64,000 nucleotides of DNA. It comes from Aeromonas cavernicola (GTDB taxonomy: Bacteria > Pseudomonadota > Gammaproteobacteria > Enterobacterales > Aeromonadaceae). Position 1 is the first letter of the stretch, and the number at the start of each line of letters is the position of its first letter. A program made the translations under genes and the position numbers. The DNA is taken from contig NZ_PGGC01000005.1 of assembly GCF_002795305.1 (NCBI RefSeq), positions 1-64,000 on the forward strand. Direction: 5' to 3'. Below are positions 36,159 through 45,795 of this stretch, piece by piece. Below the pieces are notes generated by a model. The model made no database searches and was not told where the DNA came from. It saw only the letters and a list, made by a program, of their open reading frames with translations.

Positions 36159-37496
36159 TCAACCCGCTTCCAACTCCTTGCGGTAGCTCTTCACTTTTGC
36201 CAAGAACTGACGGCGCTCTTTGCCGCCTAGCGCTTCTGCCATCGGCAGCTTAGCGGTCATCGCGTTAACTGGGCGATTATTGATCCGCAGCTCATAGTGC
36301 AAATGGGCGCCCGTTGAGCGGCCGGTATTACCGGAAAGGCCAATTTTGTCACCCATTTTTACACGCTGCCCTGGTTTGACCAGCAACTTACTCAAGTGAA
36401 GGTAACGCGTCGCAAGCGTCCGGCCATGCTTAATAACGATATAAGTACCTGCTAATGGGTGACTGGTCGCCTTCTGCACCACCCCATCGCCAGTAGCCAG
36501 CACCGGGGAGCCCACAGGCATGGCAAAATCGGTCCCCTCATGGGGGCGCACAATGCCAGTCACCGGATGCATACGTGCCGGGTTAAAGTTGGAGCTAATG
36601 CGGTAACGACTGTGAGTCGGATAACGGCGGAAACCGCGCTCTAAGCTATTACCTTGACCATCGTAATAGTTGCCATCTTCAGATAACCAAGCCGAGACGG
36701 TTTTACCTTGGCTGGTCACTTCAACCCCCAGCAACTGACTGTTACCGGCACTCTTACCTTCAACCGTTTCTTGACGCACAAGCACCTTGAATTGGTCACC
36801 TTTTTTTAAGTCTTTGGCGAAATTCATACGCCACTGAAACAGGTTGGCAATTTTCTGAATATGGTGGGCAGGTATCCCCGCATTACGGGCACTGACATAA
36901 AAACTGCCATTAATGGCACCACTATAACGTTGCTGCTGCCACTCGACCTTTTCATTGATCATGTCACTGCTGTAAATATCTTCTTTACGTGTTAGCACTA
37001 GAGTTTGCTTGATATTTAAGCGGACTTTAAGTTGCTGCAGTATGTTGTCCTGATCGATCAACAACTCAATATTTTGGCCAGGTTTCAAACGTGCCAGACT
37101 GTTTTTGCTATCGGCATCTAACACCTTGTAAAGGGTGGTAGTAGAGAGTCCCAAGTTGTTAAAAATCGCCGTCAGATTTTCACCATTTCGCACTCGGTAG
37201 TCTTGCCACTGAGGTGTGGTGTCGGCCGGAATATCATCGTCTGGTGCGGTTTGGTCGACCAGTTCATGATCTGGGATTTCGTTGAAATCAGTGTTGTTTT
37301 CATTCGTTGCCGTACCGACAGTATCAATAGGCAATTCAAGGCGCAGAGGCCGCTCTAGAATATCGCCAGGCGCAGGTAATATGGCGACGGCTGACAGGGT
37401 CATCGCTGTCAGCAATAGCATCGCGTAAAAGTGTTTACGGGGAACTGGAGGTTCCCAACTGGCAGCTTGTGCCACCAAGGGACGGAGACGTTTCAT
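36159..37496 (-). CDS. mepM: Murein DD-endopeptidase MepM-like (LysM + M23)
   Basis: This 445-residue envelope protein has an N-terminal membrane anchor (FYAMLLLTAMTLSAVAIL), an OapA/LysM-like domain (YRVRNGENLTAIFNNLGL, about residues 98-150) and a C-terminal M23 peptidase. The zinc ligands are in the HEGTDFAMP and HLHYE motifs. It cleaves peptidoglycan cross-links during growth. It is usually near znuA/zur; here those genes are absent. Confidence 0.93.
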   Translation of the reverse strand: MKRLRPLVAQAASWEPPVPRKHFYAMLLLTAMTLSAVAILPAPGDILERPLRLELPIDTVGTATNENNTDFNEIPDHELVDQTAPDDDIPADTTPQWQDYRVRNGENLTAIFNNLGLSTTTLYKVLDADSKNSLARLKPGQNIELLIDQDNILQQLKVRLNIKQTLVLTRKEDIYSSDMINEKVEWQQQRYSGAINGSFYVSARNAGIPAHHIQKIANLFQWRMNFAKDLKKGDQFKVLVRQETVEGKSAGNSQLLGVEVTSQGKTVSAWLSEDGNYYDGQGNSLERGFRRYPTHSRYRISSNFNPARMHPVTGIVRPHEGTDFAMPVGSPVLATGDGVVQKATSHPLAGTYIVIKHGRTLATRYLHLSKLLVKPGQRVKMGDKIGLSGNTGRSTGAHLHYELRINNRPVNAMTAKLPMAEALGGKERRQFLAKVKSYRKELEAG

Positions 37497-38075
37497 CCGT
37501 TATCCTGTATCTGAATGCAAAAAAGTAAGTAACAGGCTCACTCTGATAGAGAACCACATAAAACTGTGTGGTTTGACCTCAATTTTCGCGCAGAGTTCAC
37601 TTCAATCTGTATGGTTTTTTATTTTATGCCGAACTGACCGTGAATAGGCAGCAATGATCTCCATTATTTAACTTTTTCTCTCATTTTGAGAGTGTTATCG
37701 GCTCTAATTGAGCGTAATAAAGGCAAATGTTGCGATAATTTTGCTAAAAAGCCAGTGAGATACCGCAAAGACAGTTAAAAGACCCCGCATAACAGCATCC
37801 ATTACGCTCCATGCGGACTCAATTTCAGCACCTTCCTTTGCTCAGATTCATCTTGGCTAAAGTCGCAATGAGGCGGTGCATGATCCCACCTCCTTACCTT
37901 TTTTTCTTCCCAATCTGTTTCATCGCGCGATAGATCATATGTGGCGCAGCAGCCTGCTCAGCCCTAGCATAAAGAGGGGATTGCAGACGACAGAAGCAGT
38001 CAGACTCTCCATGCTGTTGCCTATTCTACGCAGATAAACTGGGTATCCTTACAGCACTATTTACTGGAGTCTGCC
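37497..38075. other. mepM upstream region, 579 bp
   Basis: No long ORF. The only candidate is the 18-codon ORF at 37825-37881. Otherwise A/T-rich sequence without recognisable sites, holding the mepM promoter and the promoter of the META-domain gene at 38076. Confidence 0.5.
37825..37881 (-). CDS. Possible 18-residue peptide with near-consensus ribosome-binding site
   Basis: The ORF MHRLIATLAKMNLSKGRC begins at an ATG with AAGGAGGTG a few bases upstream, among the strongest ribosome-binding sites in the window, and ends at TGA. It lies on the mepM strand some 330 bp before the mepM start. It could be a leader peptide or a real small protein. I have no family match. Confidence 0.3.
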   Translation of the reverse strand: MHRLIATLAKMNLSKGRC

Positions 38076-38489
38076 ATGCTCAAATTGTTACCAATATCGG
38101 TTGGATGCTTACTGCTCACTGGCTGCAGTTCAACGTGGACCCATCAAAATTTGCAGCACCATCACTGGGTGTTGGCCTCATTAGATGGTGAACAGGTTAT
38201 TACTGAGCGTGATACGCCCCCGGATCTAGAGATTGGTGAACAGTTTACGGTGAACGGGATTGCAGGCTGTAACCGCTATTTTGGTCAAGGTCATCTCGAA
38301 AACGGTAAACTATGGGTCACCAGCCTTGGTAGCACTGAGATGGCGTGTAAGCCACCGTTAGACAACATAGAGCGAGCGGTTCTGACCACCTTGACAGAGG
38401 GTGCCGAGCTACACGGGTCAACCCACACCCTGATTCTTCAAGGCAAGCAACATCGGCTGGAGTACCGCCTGCGCGACTGGATGACCTAG
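38076..38489 (+). CDS. META-domain lipoprotein (HslJ-like)
   Basis: This is a 137-residue lipoprotein (signal with LTGC, Cys17) with a META domain: HHWVLASLDGEQV, LEIGEQFTVNGIAGCNRYFG, STEMACKPPLDNIERAV. E. coli HslJ of this family affects novobiocin resistance; the function here is unknown. GGAG precedes the ATG. Confidence 0.85.
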   Translation: MLKLLPISVGCLLLTGCSSTWTHQNLQHHHWVLASLDGEQVITERDTPPDLEIGEQFTVNGIAGCNRYFGQGHLENGKLWVTSLGSTEMACKPPLDNIERAVLTTLTEGAELHGSTHTLILQGKQHRLEYRLRDWMT

Positions 38490-38548
38490 CCACATCATCA
38501 GCAGGAACATCTGCTCGGGCTGTGACAAAATATGGAGTAGTACTCGCG

Positions 38549-39403
38549 ATGGAGAGTGCCTTAGCTATGTCGTCGATGGATCATCTTTTTGACCACATCA
38601 AACAGCTCCCAACGATTCCAAAGTTACTCCACGAGCTGGTGAAGAGCTTTAACGATGAAAATTCTCGCATTGATGAGATGGCTGCCAAAATTGCCATGGA
38701 CCAAGTGATCAGCGTCAAAGTATTACGCATCGCTAACTCCGCTGCCCTGCGTCGAGGTGATAACAACATCACATCCATCGAGCAGGCCGTCCTTCGCCTA
38801 GGCATCGACCGACTACGATCCCTCGTGATTGTTTGTGGAATCATCAAGACCTTTAATCCATCACCTAGTTTTGATAAGAACAAATTTTGGTCAGATACCT
38901 TCCTTGTCGCGACGATCGCCAAGGCACTCGCCCAAGAGACTCAGACGCTAGATCCTGAAACAGCCTTTACCGCAGCGTTAATCCACAACATCGGCGAACT
39001 ACTCATCCAAAGTTCATTGCCAAAAGAGGCCGAACTCATTAATTTAGCCATCCAAAATGGGGCCAGCAGAGTCGATGCTCAGCGCGAAATGCTGGGTTTT
39101 GACTATGCCCAAATTGGTGCTGAACTGGCACGACGCTGGAATCTGTCAAACAGTTTTGTCGATGCAATTGATCAACAACTAGACCCGCTGTCATACCAAC
39201 CGGTCAGCCAAGAGGCGGTTCTTATCCGTCTTGCTGTGTTCATCTCTTTTGCATGGAATGCGGGCGTGCCTACCCAGGCAATCATCACTCGTTTCCCTCA
39301 ACAACTCGCAGACCAGCTGGGTCTTGACCCAGCGGTGATCGATGGCCAACTGGACGCTCTGCACGAAGAGGGCAATGCGCTCACCACACTCCTAACTGAC
39401 TGA
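38549..39403 (+). CDS. HDOD-domain signalling protein
   Basis: This is an HDOD-only protein of about 284 residues: LPTIPKLLHELVKSF, VLRIANSAALRRGDNN, AVLRLGIDRLRSLVI and FTAALIHNIGELLI. HDOD domains are non-catalytic HD relatives used in regulatory networks (cyclic-di-GMP, chemotaxis). The start is uncertain; GTG at 38522 and ATG at 38549, 38567 and 38576 are all in frame, and the homologous part begins at about 38580. It lies 6 nt before malZ on the same strand, so the two may share a transcript. Confidence 0.82.
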   Translation: MESALAMSSMDHLFDHIKQLPTIPKLLHELVKSFNDENSRIDEMAAKIAMDQVISVKVLRIANSAALRRGDNNITSIEQAVLRLGIDRLRSLVIVCGIIKTFNPSPSFDKNKFWSDTFLVATIAKALAQETQTLDPETAFTAALIHNIGELLIQSSLPKEAELINLAIQNGASRVDAQREMLGFDYAQIGAELARRWNLSNSFVDAIDQQLDPLSYQPVSQEAVLIRLAVFISFAWNAGVPTQAIITRFPQQLADQLGLDPAVIDGQLDALHEEGNALTTLLTD

Positions 39404-39409
39404 ATCATC

Positions 39410-41239
39410 ATGAACTATCCATTTTTATTTCATCCCCAAGTTACACCTTGGTTCCAAGCTAGTGCTGACACCCTCCTGCTCACTCTTTTTAGCGAACGAG
39501 ATACACCTATCCGTCACGTGTGGGTTCGCCACGAACCTGATAATGAAGAGTATCTGATACCCATGAAGCCTGTTTCAGTGCAGGACAGATTGCAGGTATG
39601 GCAAGCGACATTACCACTGAGCAAAGTAGAGGAGATCCACCTCTACTGTTTCAAGTGCCTTACTGATGAAACGCAATGGTGGTTGCATGGTGCTGGGATC
39701 AGCTCGCATATCCCGCCCCGAGAACAACATTTGCGTTTCAATAGTCAGCATCAGCCACCGGCGTGGGTCCAAGATCAGGTATTTTATCAAATCTTCCCCG
39801 ACCGCTTTTGCGATGGCGATCCCTCACTCAGCGTGAAGCACCATGAATATCAATATGGTGGTAAGGCGGTCATTAGTAAGGAATGGGGGGCACCGGTAAG
39901 TCCACACGAGGAGGGGCACGGTGCCAGTGAGTTTTATGGTGGTGACCTTGTTGGGATCGACAAAAAATTGGACTATTTGCACTCGTTAGGAGTAACCGCG
40001 CTCTATCTCAACCCGATCTTCGACTCCCCTAGCAATCACAAATACGACACTCAGGACTACCTCAACGTAGATCGTCATCTAGGTAGTAACGCACAATTTG
40101 CCGATCTCACTCGCCATCTCCACCAGCGCGGTATGAAAATTATTCTCGACGCGGTAGTAAATCATACCTCGACCCAACACCCTTGGTTCTGCTCACCTGA
40201 AGGTGCACATACTAACCCAGACTCACCGTGGCGTAGTTTCTATACCTTTGATAGCAATGGAGATTACGTAAGTTGGAAGGGGATCCGCAGCCTCCCCAAA
40301 CTCGATTTTGCCAGTGAACAAGTACAAGATGCGATCTACCGAGCCGATGATGCCATTCTGCGCTATTGGATGAGAGCCCCCTACCAGATAGATGGCTGGC
40401 GCTTCGATGTGATCCACATGTTGGGGGAGCGCGGCAGCGCCAAAGGTAATCGCCACCACGTTCAGGCTATTCGGCGCGCAGTGAAACAGGAAAATCCCGA
40501 TGCCTATGTACTTGGCGAACATTTTTTTGAGGCAAGTCAGTGGCTGCAGGGAGATCAAGAAGATGGCGCCATGAACTACTATGGCTTTGCCCATCCCATT
40601 CGAGCCTTCCTTGCGGGCCAAGACATAGCCTATCACCCTATCCACATCCGTGCCGAGGAGCTTGATCGCTGGCTCAAACTGGCACGCGCCCATATCCCAT
40701 TCAAGAACCAACTAGCGCAGTTCAACCTACTTGATAGCCACGACACCGCACGCTTTCTCTATTTGCTGGGCGAAGACAAACAGACAATGCAACTTGCCGT
40801 CACCCTGCTGCTCACTTATATCGGGGTTCCTTCTATCTACTACGGTGACGAAGTTGGCCTATCGGGAGGGAATGATCCTGACTGTCGCCGCTGCTTCCCC
40901 TGGGATACTACTCGGTGGGATCACGCCCTACATGATCACTACCAGCGCCTGATCCAGATTCGCCGCCAACGCCCCTCACTGCGTCGTGGCGATATCCAAA
41001 CCCTCTATGCAGGCTCGCACAGCTATGTGTTTGCCCGCACCTTGCAAAGTGATCAGGTCTTGGTGGCCTGTAATCGTCACCCTACTGACGCTCGAACGCT
41101 CAACCTGCCGCTATGGCAAACCGCCAGTCCTGCCAGCCGTTTTACCGATGCACTTAATGGCGACAAATTCGAAAGGGTAGAGGGTATGTTACAAGTAACC
41201 GTTCCCGCTAACTCGGCTAGGGTACTCCTCTCCAGTTAA
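39410..41239 (+). CDS. malZ: Maltodextrin glucosidase MalZ (GH13)
   Basis: This 609-residue GH13 enzyme has an N-terminal CBM34-like domain and a TIM barrel. Its nucleophile Asp is in GWRFDVIHMLGE, the acid/base Glu in VLGEHFFEASQ, and the transition-state Asp in LLDSHDTARFL. QYGGKAVISKEWG and FYGGDLVGI match MalZ, which releases glucose from maltodextrins. It is cytoplasmic and starts 6 nt after the HDOD gene. Confidence 0.93.
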   Translation: MNYPFLFHPQVTPWFQASADTLLLTLFSERDTPIRHVWVRHEPDNEEYLIPMKPVSVQDRLQVWQATLPLSKVEEIHLYCFKCLTDETQWWLHGAGISSHIPPREQHLRFNSQHQPPAWVQDQVFYQIFPDRFCDGDPSLSVKHHEYQYGGKAVISKEWGAPVSPHEEGHGASEFYGGDLVGIDKKLDYLHSLGVTALYLNPIFDSPSNHKYDTQDYLNVDRHLGSNAQFADLTRHLHQRGMKIILDAVVNHTSTQHPWFCSPEGAHTNPDSPWRSFYTFDSNGDYVSWKGIRSLPKLDFASEQVQDAIYRADDAILRYWMRAPYQIDGWRFDVIHMLGERGSAKGNRHHVQAIRRAVKQENPDAYVLGEHFFEASQWLQGDQEDGAMNYYGFAHPIRAFLAGQDIAYHPIHIRAEELDRWLKLARAHIPFKNQLAQFNLLDSHDTARFLYLLGEDKQTMQLAVTLLLTYIGVPSIYYGDEVGLSGGNDPDCRRCFPWDTTRWDHALHDHYQRLIQIRRQRPSLRRGDIQTLYAGSHSYVFARTLQSDQVLVACNRHPTDARTLNLPLWQTASPASRFTDALNGDKFERVEGMLQVTVPANSARVLLSS

Positions 41240-41260
41240 GCGCTCTACAGTGTTAAACAG

Positions 41261-41301
41261 GTTGGTGGGTTGCGGTCGAGACACGACCGCAACCCACTAA
41301 C
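41261..41301. repeat. Long perfect hairpin after malZ
   Basis: GTGGGTTGCGGTCG (41265-41278) and its exact complement CGACCGCAACCCAC (41284-41297) form a 14-bp stem with a 5-nt loop, extended by GTT/AAC after one mismatch. There is no T-run, so it is not a standard terminator; it may protect the malZ mRNA end or be a repeat element. Confidence 0.75.
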
Positions 41302-41796
41302 TTAGCGCCTGCACGACTACAGCGATGCGTTGCCGCAACGTGACAACATAAAAAACATCAACCTGCCCCTACTGTGCATTTCTTCATGCTCCATCAGGCC
41401 AAACTACCGCCAATCTGCCACGCCGCTCGCTATGAGTAACTACCGGTTAGCGCAAGCGGCACATCACATCCCCACCCGCGCTCTTGGCTCAGCCAGCTAG
41501 TTAGCCAGAGTCGGATAATCTCCCCGCCTCCATAGCCATAACAGCGTTATGTCTCCTCCTGATAAGTCTGGCATGACACTGAAACAGTCATAACCACAAC
41601 ACGACAGGCAGTACCAATCCCCGTCCACCCAGCATAGATCTGCTTTAGATAGTTTTTTTTAGTCGAGAATTTACAGGTTAAATTTTGGTTAAAAACCTAA
41701 TAAAACAGCGGTTGAAGACGCAGAGTTCAGATCAACAATACGGTGTTGATATGCCGCCATATTCATGGCAGCAAGCGGGATTAGGCTATTTGAGAC

Positions 41797-41812
41797 AATT
41801 ATCATGATAATT
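41797..41812. promoter_or_regulatory. Perfect palindrome upstream of the porin gene
   Basis: AATTATCATGATAATT is a perfect 16-bp palindrome about 280 bp before the porin start. The composition is operator-like (NagC or Fur-type A/T-rich palindromes come to mind), but no specific factor can be assigned. Confidence 0.35.
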
Positions 41813-42093
41813 TGCACTAGGTCATACTTTTGCAATCTCAAGGGAACTTTTAATTGATATTTCGCACCGCGAAAGTACTCTTAAGCAGTCCGATAGCCAA
41901 GGATCGGAACACAAAAAATAACTGTGATAATACCGGCCTGCTGTCACGTTGGTGTCTAATGACACTCTGGCGATGGCAGAGAAGCAAACGTCTTTCCCTA
42001 CGGGGTTTTGATTGCAATGCCAATACCGAGTGGCAGGCCAAAGCCTGACTGCCGGAACAAAAAGCTAAGTCCATAAAATCAGGAGCAATATAA

Positions 42094-43542
42094 ATGGAAA
42101 AAGTGATCTTCAAGCGTGCCGCATTAAGTGCCGCTGTGGTAGCCGCTCTGGTCGCCCCCGGCATGGCGTTGGCAGCCCAGGATATGATGAGCCCCGATTA
42201 CGGCCAGTCCTATGAAGCGTTTGTCAAAGACTCCAAACTGACCGGTGGCTTGTTCTACTTCCAACGGGATCGTCAACGTATCGACGGTGACCCCACTGCG
42301 GCTAAGAAAGAAGGTAAGTACCAGTCCAACCTCAGCCACGCCACTACCCAAGCTGCTCTGAACTTCAACTCTGGCTACGCATGGGACACTGTCGGTCTGG
42401 ATCTGGGCGGCTTTGGTGCCTATGACTTGGCTGTTACCGAAAATCACCCGGTCAACCAAGAGAACGAATTCTCCTTTGCTGGCCGCAGCTGGGGCAACAA
42501 TGCCAAAGATGGCTCCCCTGAGGGTGGCTTCAGCCTCTCCAACGCAGCGCTAAAGCTGAAATTTTTGGACGGCGGCATTACTGCCAAGGGTGGTTATACC
42601 CAGCTGTATGTCCCTGGCCAAATCGGTGTTAACTGGTCTTATCAACCAGGTACCTATCGTGGTGGTCAAATCGAAGGTAACTTCGGTGGTCTCTATCTGA
42701 CTTACGCCATCGCTGATGAGTACAAGGCTCCTTGGTACAAAGAGACTCAGGTCTTCTCTCGCGCCAAGGCTTGGATGGATCCGTTCGCTGATGAAAACGT
42801 CATCGACTATATCCACGGTGTCGCGGCTCGTTACACCTTCGAGAACGGCACTGCCGTAACTGGTTCCTTCGGCCAGTCAGAAGGTTACATGGACAGCTAT
42901 CACGTCAAACTGGCTCACAAGTTTGACGTGTTGGGCGGCCTCTCTACCAGCTACCAGTTCTATGGCTCCGAGACCGATACCTATACCAAAGGCGGCTCCA
43001 AGGTTGAAACTTACGACGGCTTAGCATGGCAGCAAGCGCTGACTGCCGCTTGGAACTACGCCCAGTACGGCTTCCGTCTAGAAGGTCTATGGACCAAGGC
43101 TGAAGGTGCAGAAGGTAACTACCTGCCCCGTCTGACCCGTGGCTACGCCAACTCCCAAGGTGCCAACGAAATCTGGTGGGACTCCCGCTCCGACTGGAAT
43201 GCTAACAACGAAAAAGCACTGTTCTTCGGCGTGAACCGCTCGCTGGATGATCTGGTCGGTGCGCCGGGCTGGTCTGTCGGCGTATCCGGTGCCTACGGTT
43301 GGGACATCGAAAATGGCCAAGGCAAGAAAGCCGCCAATGGCGAAGACACTGAGTGGGCTGTCAACTTTGATGTCAGCTATACCGTGCAGGATGGCAAGCT
43401 CAAAGGCACCCTGTTCAAGCTGCACTACACCGACTACAACAACGACATCAGCCAAGGCGGCGGTTGGACCGATTACCCCAACATTTTCGCCTCCGAGCAC
43501 GACGTCAAATTCCACATCATCATGCCGTTTACCATTATGTAA
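42094..43542 (+). CDS. OprD-family outer-membrane porin, chitoporin-like
   Basis: This 482-residue protein has a signal peptide cleaved after ALA-AQ. It starts its mature part with DMMSPDYGQSYEAFVKDSKL and is rich in alternating beta-strand sequence, ending on an aromatic-rich strand (FHIIMPFTIM). TGGLFYFQRDRQR and LDLGGFGAYDLAV match the OprD/ChiP chitoporin group. It would import chito- or other oligosaccharides. Codon use is strongly biased to preferred codons, suggesting high expression. Confidence 0.82.
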   Translation: MEKVIFKRAALSAAVVAALVAPGMALAAQDMMSPDYGQSYEAFVKDSKLTGGLFYFQRDRQRIDGDPTAAKKEGKYQSNLSHATTQAALNFNSGYAWDTVGLDLGGFGAYDLAVTENHPVNQENEFSFAGRSWGNNAKDGSPEGGFSLSNAALKLKFLDGGITAKGGYTQLYVPGQIGVNWSYQPGTYRGGQIEGNFGGLYLTYAIADEYKAPWYKETQVFSRAKAWMDPFADENVIDYIHGVAARYTFENGTAVTGSFGQSEGYMDSYHVKLAHKFDVLGGLSTSYQFYGSETDTYTKGGSKVETYDGLAWQQALTAAWNYAQYGFRLEGLWTKAEGAEGNYLPRLTRGYANSQGANEIWWDSRSDWNANNEKALFFGVNRSLDDLVGAPGWSVGVSGAYGWDIENGQGKKAANGEDTEWAVNFDVSYTVQDGKLKGTLFKLHYTDYNNDISQGGGWTDYPNIFASEHDVKFHIIMPFTIM

Positions 43543-43563
43543 TCAGGCAATACGATGTCAGCG

Positions 43564-43597
43564 AACCGGGCCAGTTGGCCCGGTTTTATTATTTTTA
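43564..43597 (+). terminator. Porin gene terminator
   Basis: AACCGGGCC and GGCCCGGTT form a 9-bp stem, followed by TTTATTATTTTT, 21 bp after the porin stop. Confidence 0.9.
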
Positions 43598-44171
43598 GGC
43601 TGCCTTATTACCCTTGACCTAGGTGAGGATTGCCCACTAAGCCACGGTATGTGGATTGTCCCACCTGATCCTTCCTACATCCCTCTCGGCGTATAGCCAT
43701 GTGACCTTGTTAGCCCACACCGCTTACGATGGCGATAAGACCATCGGTGCATAATGTGACGGTGTACCTGGGCGTTGAGTCCACCACCCCATCACACATG
43801 AGGATGCTCTTGCTGGCGTTAATGACCATTAACGCCAACCGTGCAGGTTGCTGTCGATCTGTGTACTGTAGAATCCGGACACTTGGTTGGAACATTGCAA
43901 GCGCAGCAGACTAGGGTGATGGGGGCTTGCTCTCTTAATGGGTTTATCAGCGCGTATGTATAAATGCCTCCGTCATCAAGAGCGCTGTAGCTTTTTTAAC
44001 ATGTCCTTTTCGCGCTTGAGCCTTCCCGCTCCTTATGTCGTTCTCACCCAGTGAAATCGGCTAACGCTGAGATAATCCTCATCAATCATGGCGTTATATT
44101 GCTGTTTTTGCGCCGATCCCGACCATGTTACCCCCGTATTATCAGAGCATGCTGCCGTCGATAAGCGCCTC
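43598..44171. other. Gene-free stretch with possible transposase debris
   Basis: No intact gene. One frame around 43702-43750 reads VTLLAHTAYDGDKTIGA before a stop, resembling the AYDxD block of DDE (IS5-type) transposases. The string AATCCGGACAC near 43871 looks like an insertion-sequence end. Both hints are weak. Confidence 0.3.
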
Positions 44172-44996
44172 TTACCCGTCATTGGGTTGAGCCTCTCCTA
44201 TCCCTTGAGTCTGAGGCTCGGGGGGAGGGCAGGTACGCAAATACTGGTGTGGCGTCAGGCCAAATGCTTGCTTGAAACGAGCCGCGAAGCGGCTGGGGGA
44301 GTCATAGCCGCAGGCGAGTGCGACTGCGAGCGGCGTAAGCCGCTGCTGCAGCAGGGTGAGCGCATGGCTCATGCGTACTTGGGTCAGCAGCTGACGAAAG
44401 CTGTTGCCCTCGGCGGTCAGTTTGCGCACTAGTGACGCCCTGCTCATGGCGAAGTGGTGGGCGGTCATCGCCAGAGTATGCGGATCGCCAGGTGCCACGC
44501 TTAGGTGGCGGGCTAACCGTTCACTTAACGTCATGGTGGGGCTAGGAAAGAGCATGCCAAGGGCATTGACCGCGCGTAATTCGGCATAGAGACCATATAT
44601 CAACTGAATCTGGGTTTCTTCGCTGAGGCTGCGATTAGCCATGTCTGCGGTAAGCTCAAAACAGAAAGTCAGCGCTGCATTTAGCGCAAGTCGTGGCTCT
44701 GGCATTAGCAAGGGAACTGGGTCTGTTAACCATGACGGTGGAGGGGGCGTCAGTAAGCTCATTACATGGGCGCTAAATTGACCCTGATCGGGGTAATTGA
44801 CGAAGGTGAGCTGGTGACCGGCGGGGATAAGCAGCCAGCTCTGCTTATCAACCGACAACCGGCTATCTTGCCACCACAGCTGTTTATGCCCCTGCTTCAC
44901 CCAGATGATGGTGGGCGCATAAACGAGTACCCGATGCAGGGGTTGCTGGCGGACGCCTTGATAATGGTGCAGCTGTAGCAAAGGGGTACTCGTCAC
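44172..44996 (-). CDS. AraC-family transcriptional regulator
   Basis: This 274-residue regulator has an N-terminal cupin-type sensor (IIWVKQGHKQLWWQ ... SWLLIPAGHQLTFV). A C-terminal double helix-turn-helix follows (MSRASLVRKLTAEGNSFRQL, then VALACGYDSPSRFAARFKQAFG). Its ATG is 8 nt after the stop of the YbhB-like gene on the same strand, so the two form one unit. Effector and targets unknown. Confidence 0.88.
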   Translation of the reverse strand: MTSTPLLQLHHYQGVRQQPLHRVLVYAPTIIWVKQGHKQLWWQDSRLSVDKQSWLLIPAGHQLTFVNYPDQGQFSAHVMSLLTPPPPSWLTDPVPLLMPEPRLALNAALTFCFELTADMANRSLSEETQIQLIYGLYAELRAVNALGMLFPSPTMTLSERLARHLSVAPGDPHTLAMTAHHFAMSRASLVRKLTAEGNSFRQLLTQVRMSHALTLLQQRLTPLAVALACGYDSPSRFAARFKQAFGLTPHQYLRTCPPPEPQTQGIGEAQPNDG

Positions 44997-45004
44997 GCCG
45001 GCGC

Positions 45005-45544
45005 CTACGGAGTCACAAAGGTCGCGGTCAGGGTGGCGTTACCTAACGCCATGCTATTGAGCATGTAACCGACCATGGCCGGCGGAGTCTCTGCGGTCAC
45101 CTCCAGTTTGGCCTCGGGCAGAGCCCAAGCGGTGAACTGATAACGGTGCATGCCGTGGCCAGCTGGCGGGCAGGGTCCGCCGTAACCTTGAGTACCAAAG
45201 TCGGTTCTAAGCTCGATCCCCTGTTTTAAGTGGCCAGAGGCGTTGCTGGCCAGCTCACTTTGGCTCACTGGCAGGTTAACCACTAGCCAATGCCACCAGC
45301 CGCTACCGGTCGGTGCATCAGGGTCATAGGCGGTGATTGCAATGCTTTTGGTGCCCGCAGGCAACCCTTGCCAACTCAACTGGGGTGAGCGGTTGTCCCC
45401 CTTACAGCCAAAGCCGTTAAAGCTAAAAGCTTTATCCATCAATTGGCCTTCCTGGATATCAGTACTGCTCAGGCTCATTGCCGCCGCGGGCAGGGCGGAC
45501 AAACACAATACGGAAAGTAGGCTGATGCTTTTGGTAAGTGTCAT
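45005..45544 (-). CDS. YbhB/YbcL family (PEBP-like) periplasmic protein
   Basis: This 179-residue protein has an N-terminal signal (ISLLSVLCLSALPAAAMS). The phosphatidylethanolamine-binding-protein motifs are DPDAPTGSGWWHWLVVNLP and GGPCPPAGHGMHRYQF. The bacterial family has no agreed substrate. It is the first gene of a two-gene operon with the AraC regulator. Confidence 0.88.
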   Translation of the reverse strand: MTLTKSISLLSVLCLSALPAAAMSLSSTDIQEGQLMDKAFSFNGFGCKGDNRSPQLSWQGLPAGTKSIAITAYDPDAPTGSGWWHWLVVNLPVSQSELASNASGHLKQGIELRTDFGTQGYGGPCPPAGHGMHRYQFTAWALPEAKLEVTAETPPAMVGYMLNSMALGNATLTATFVTP

Positions 45545-45746
45545 GGTGGTGCTCCTTGATCAATGGCTTGTTCTCAAATGAGATTTTTATGATGCCAGTC
45601 TACCGGAGAGTGCCACGTTAAGAGTAACAATAAGGCTCAATATTGGCTTAATAAGTAATATTACTGAGTCAAAGAGGATCTGTTGGGCAAAGGGATAGAC
45701 CATGACAGGGAAAAGGCGATAAGTGCGCTCATGGTCGAACGAGCAT

Positions 45747-45777
45747 AAAAAAACGGCCTTCAAATGAAGGCCGTTTT
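45747..45777. terminator. Intrinsic terminator of the PurA-like gene
   Basis: AAAACGGCCTTCA and TGAAGGCCGTTTT form a perfect stem with an AA loop, with A- and T-runs either side, 19 bp after the stop codon at 45796. Confidence 0.9.
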
Positions 45778-45795
45778 AGGCAAAGAGAGAGGCTG

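Larger units (their letters stand above)
41240..42093. other. malZ-porin intergenic region, 854 bp
   Basis: No supported ORF. It holds a long hairpin at 41261-41301 and a perfect 16-bp palindrome at 41797-41812. The promoter and leader of the porin gene are also here. The middle (about 41305-41640) shows no recognisable feature. Confidence 0.6.
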
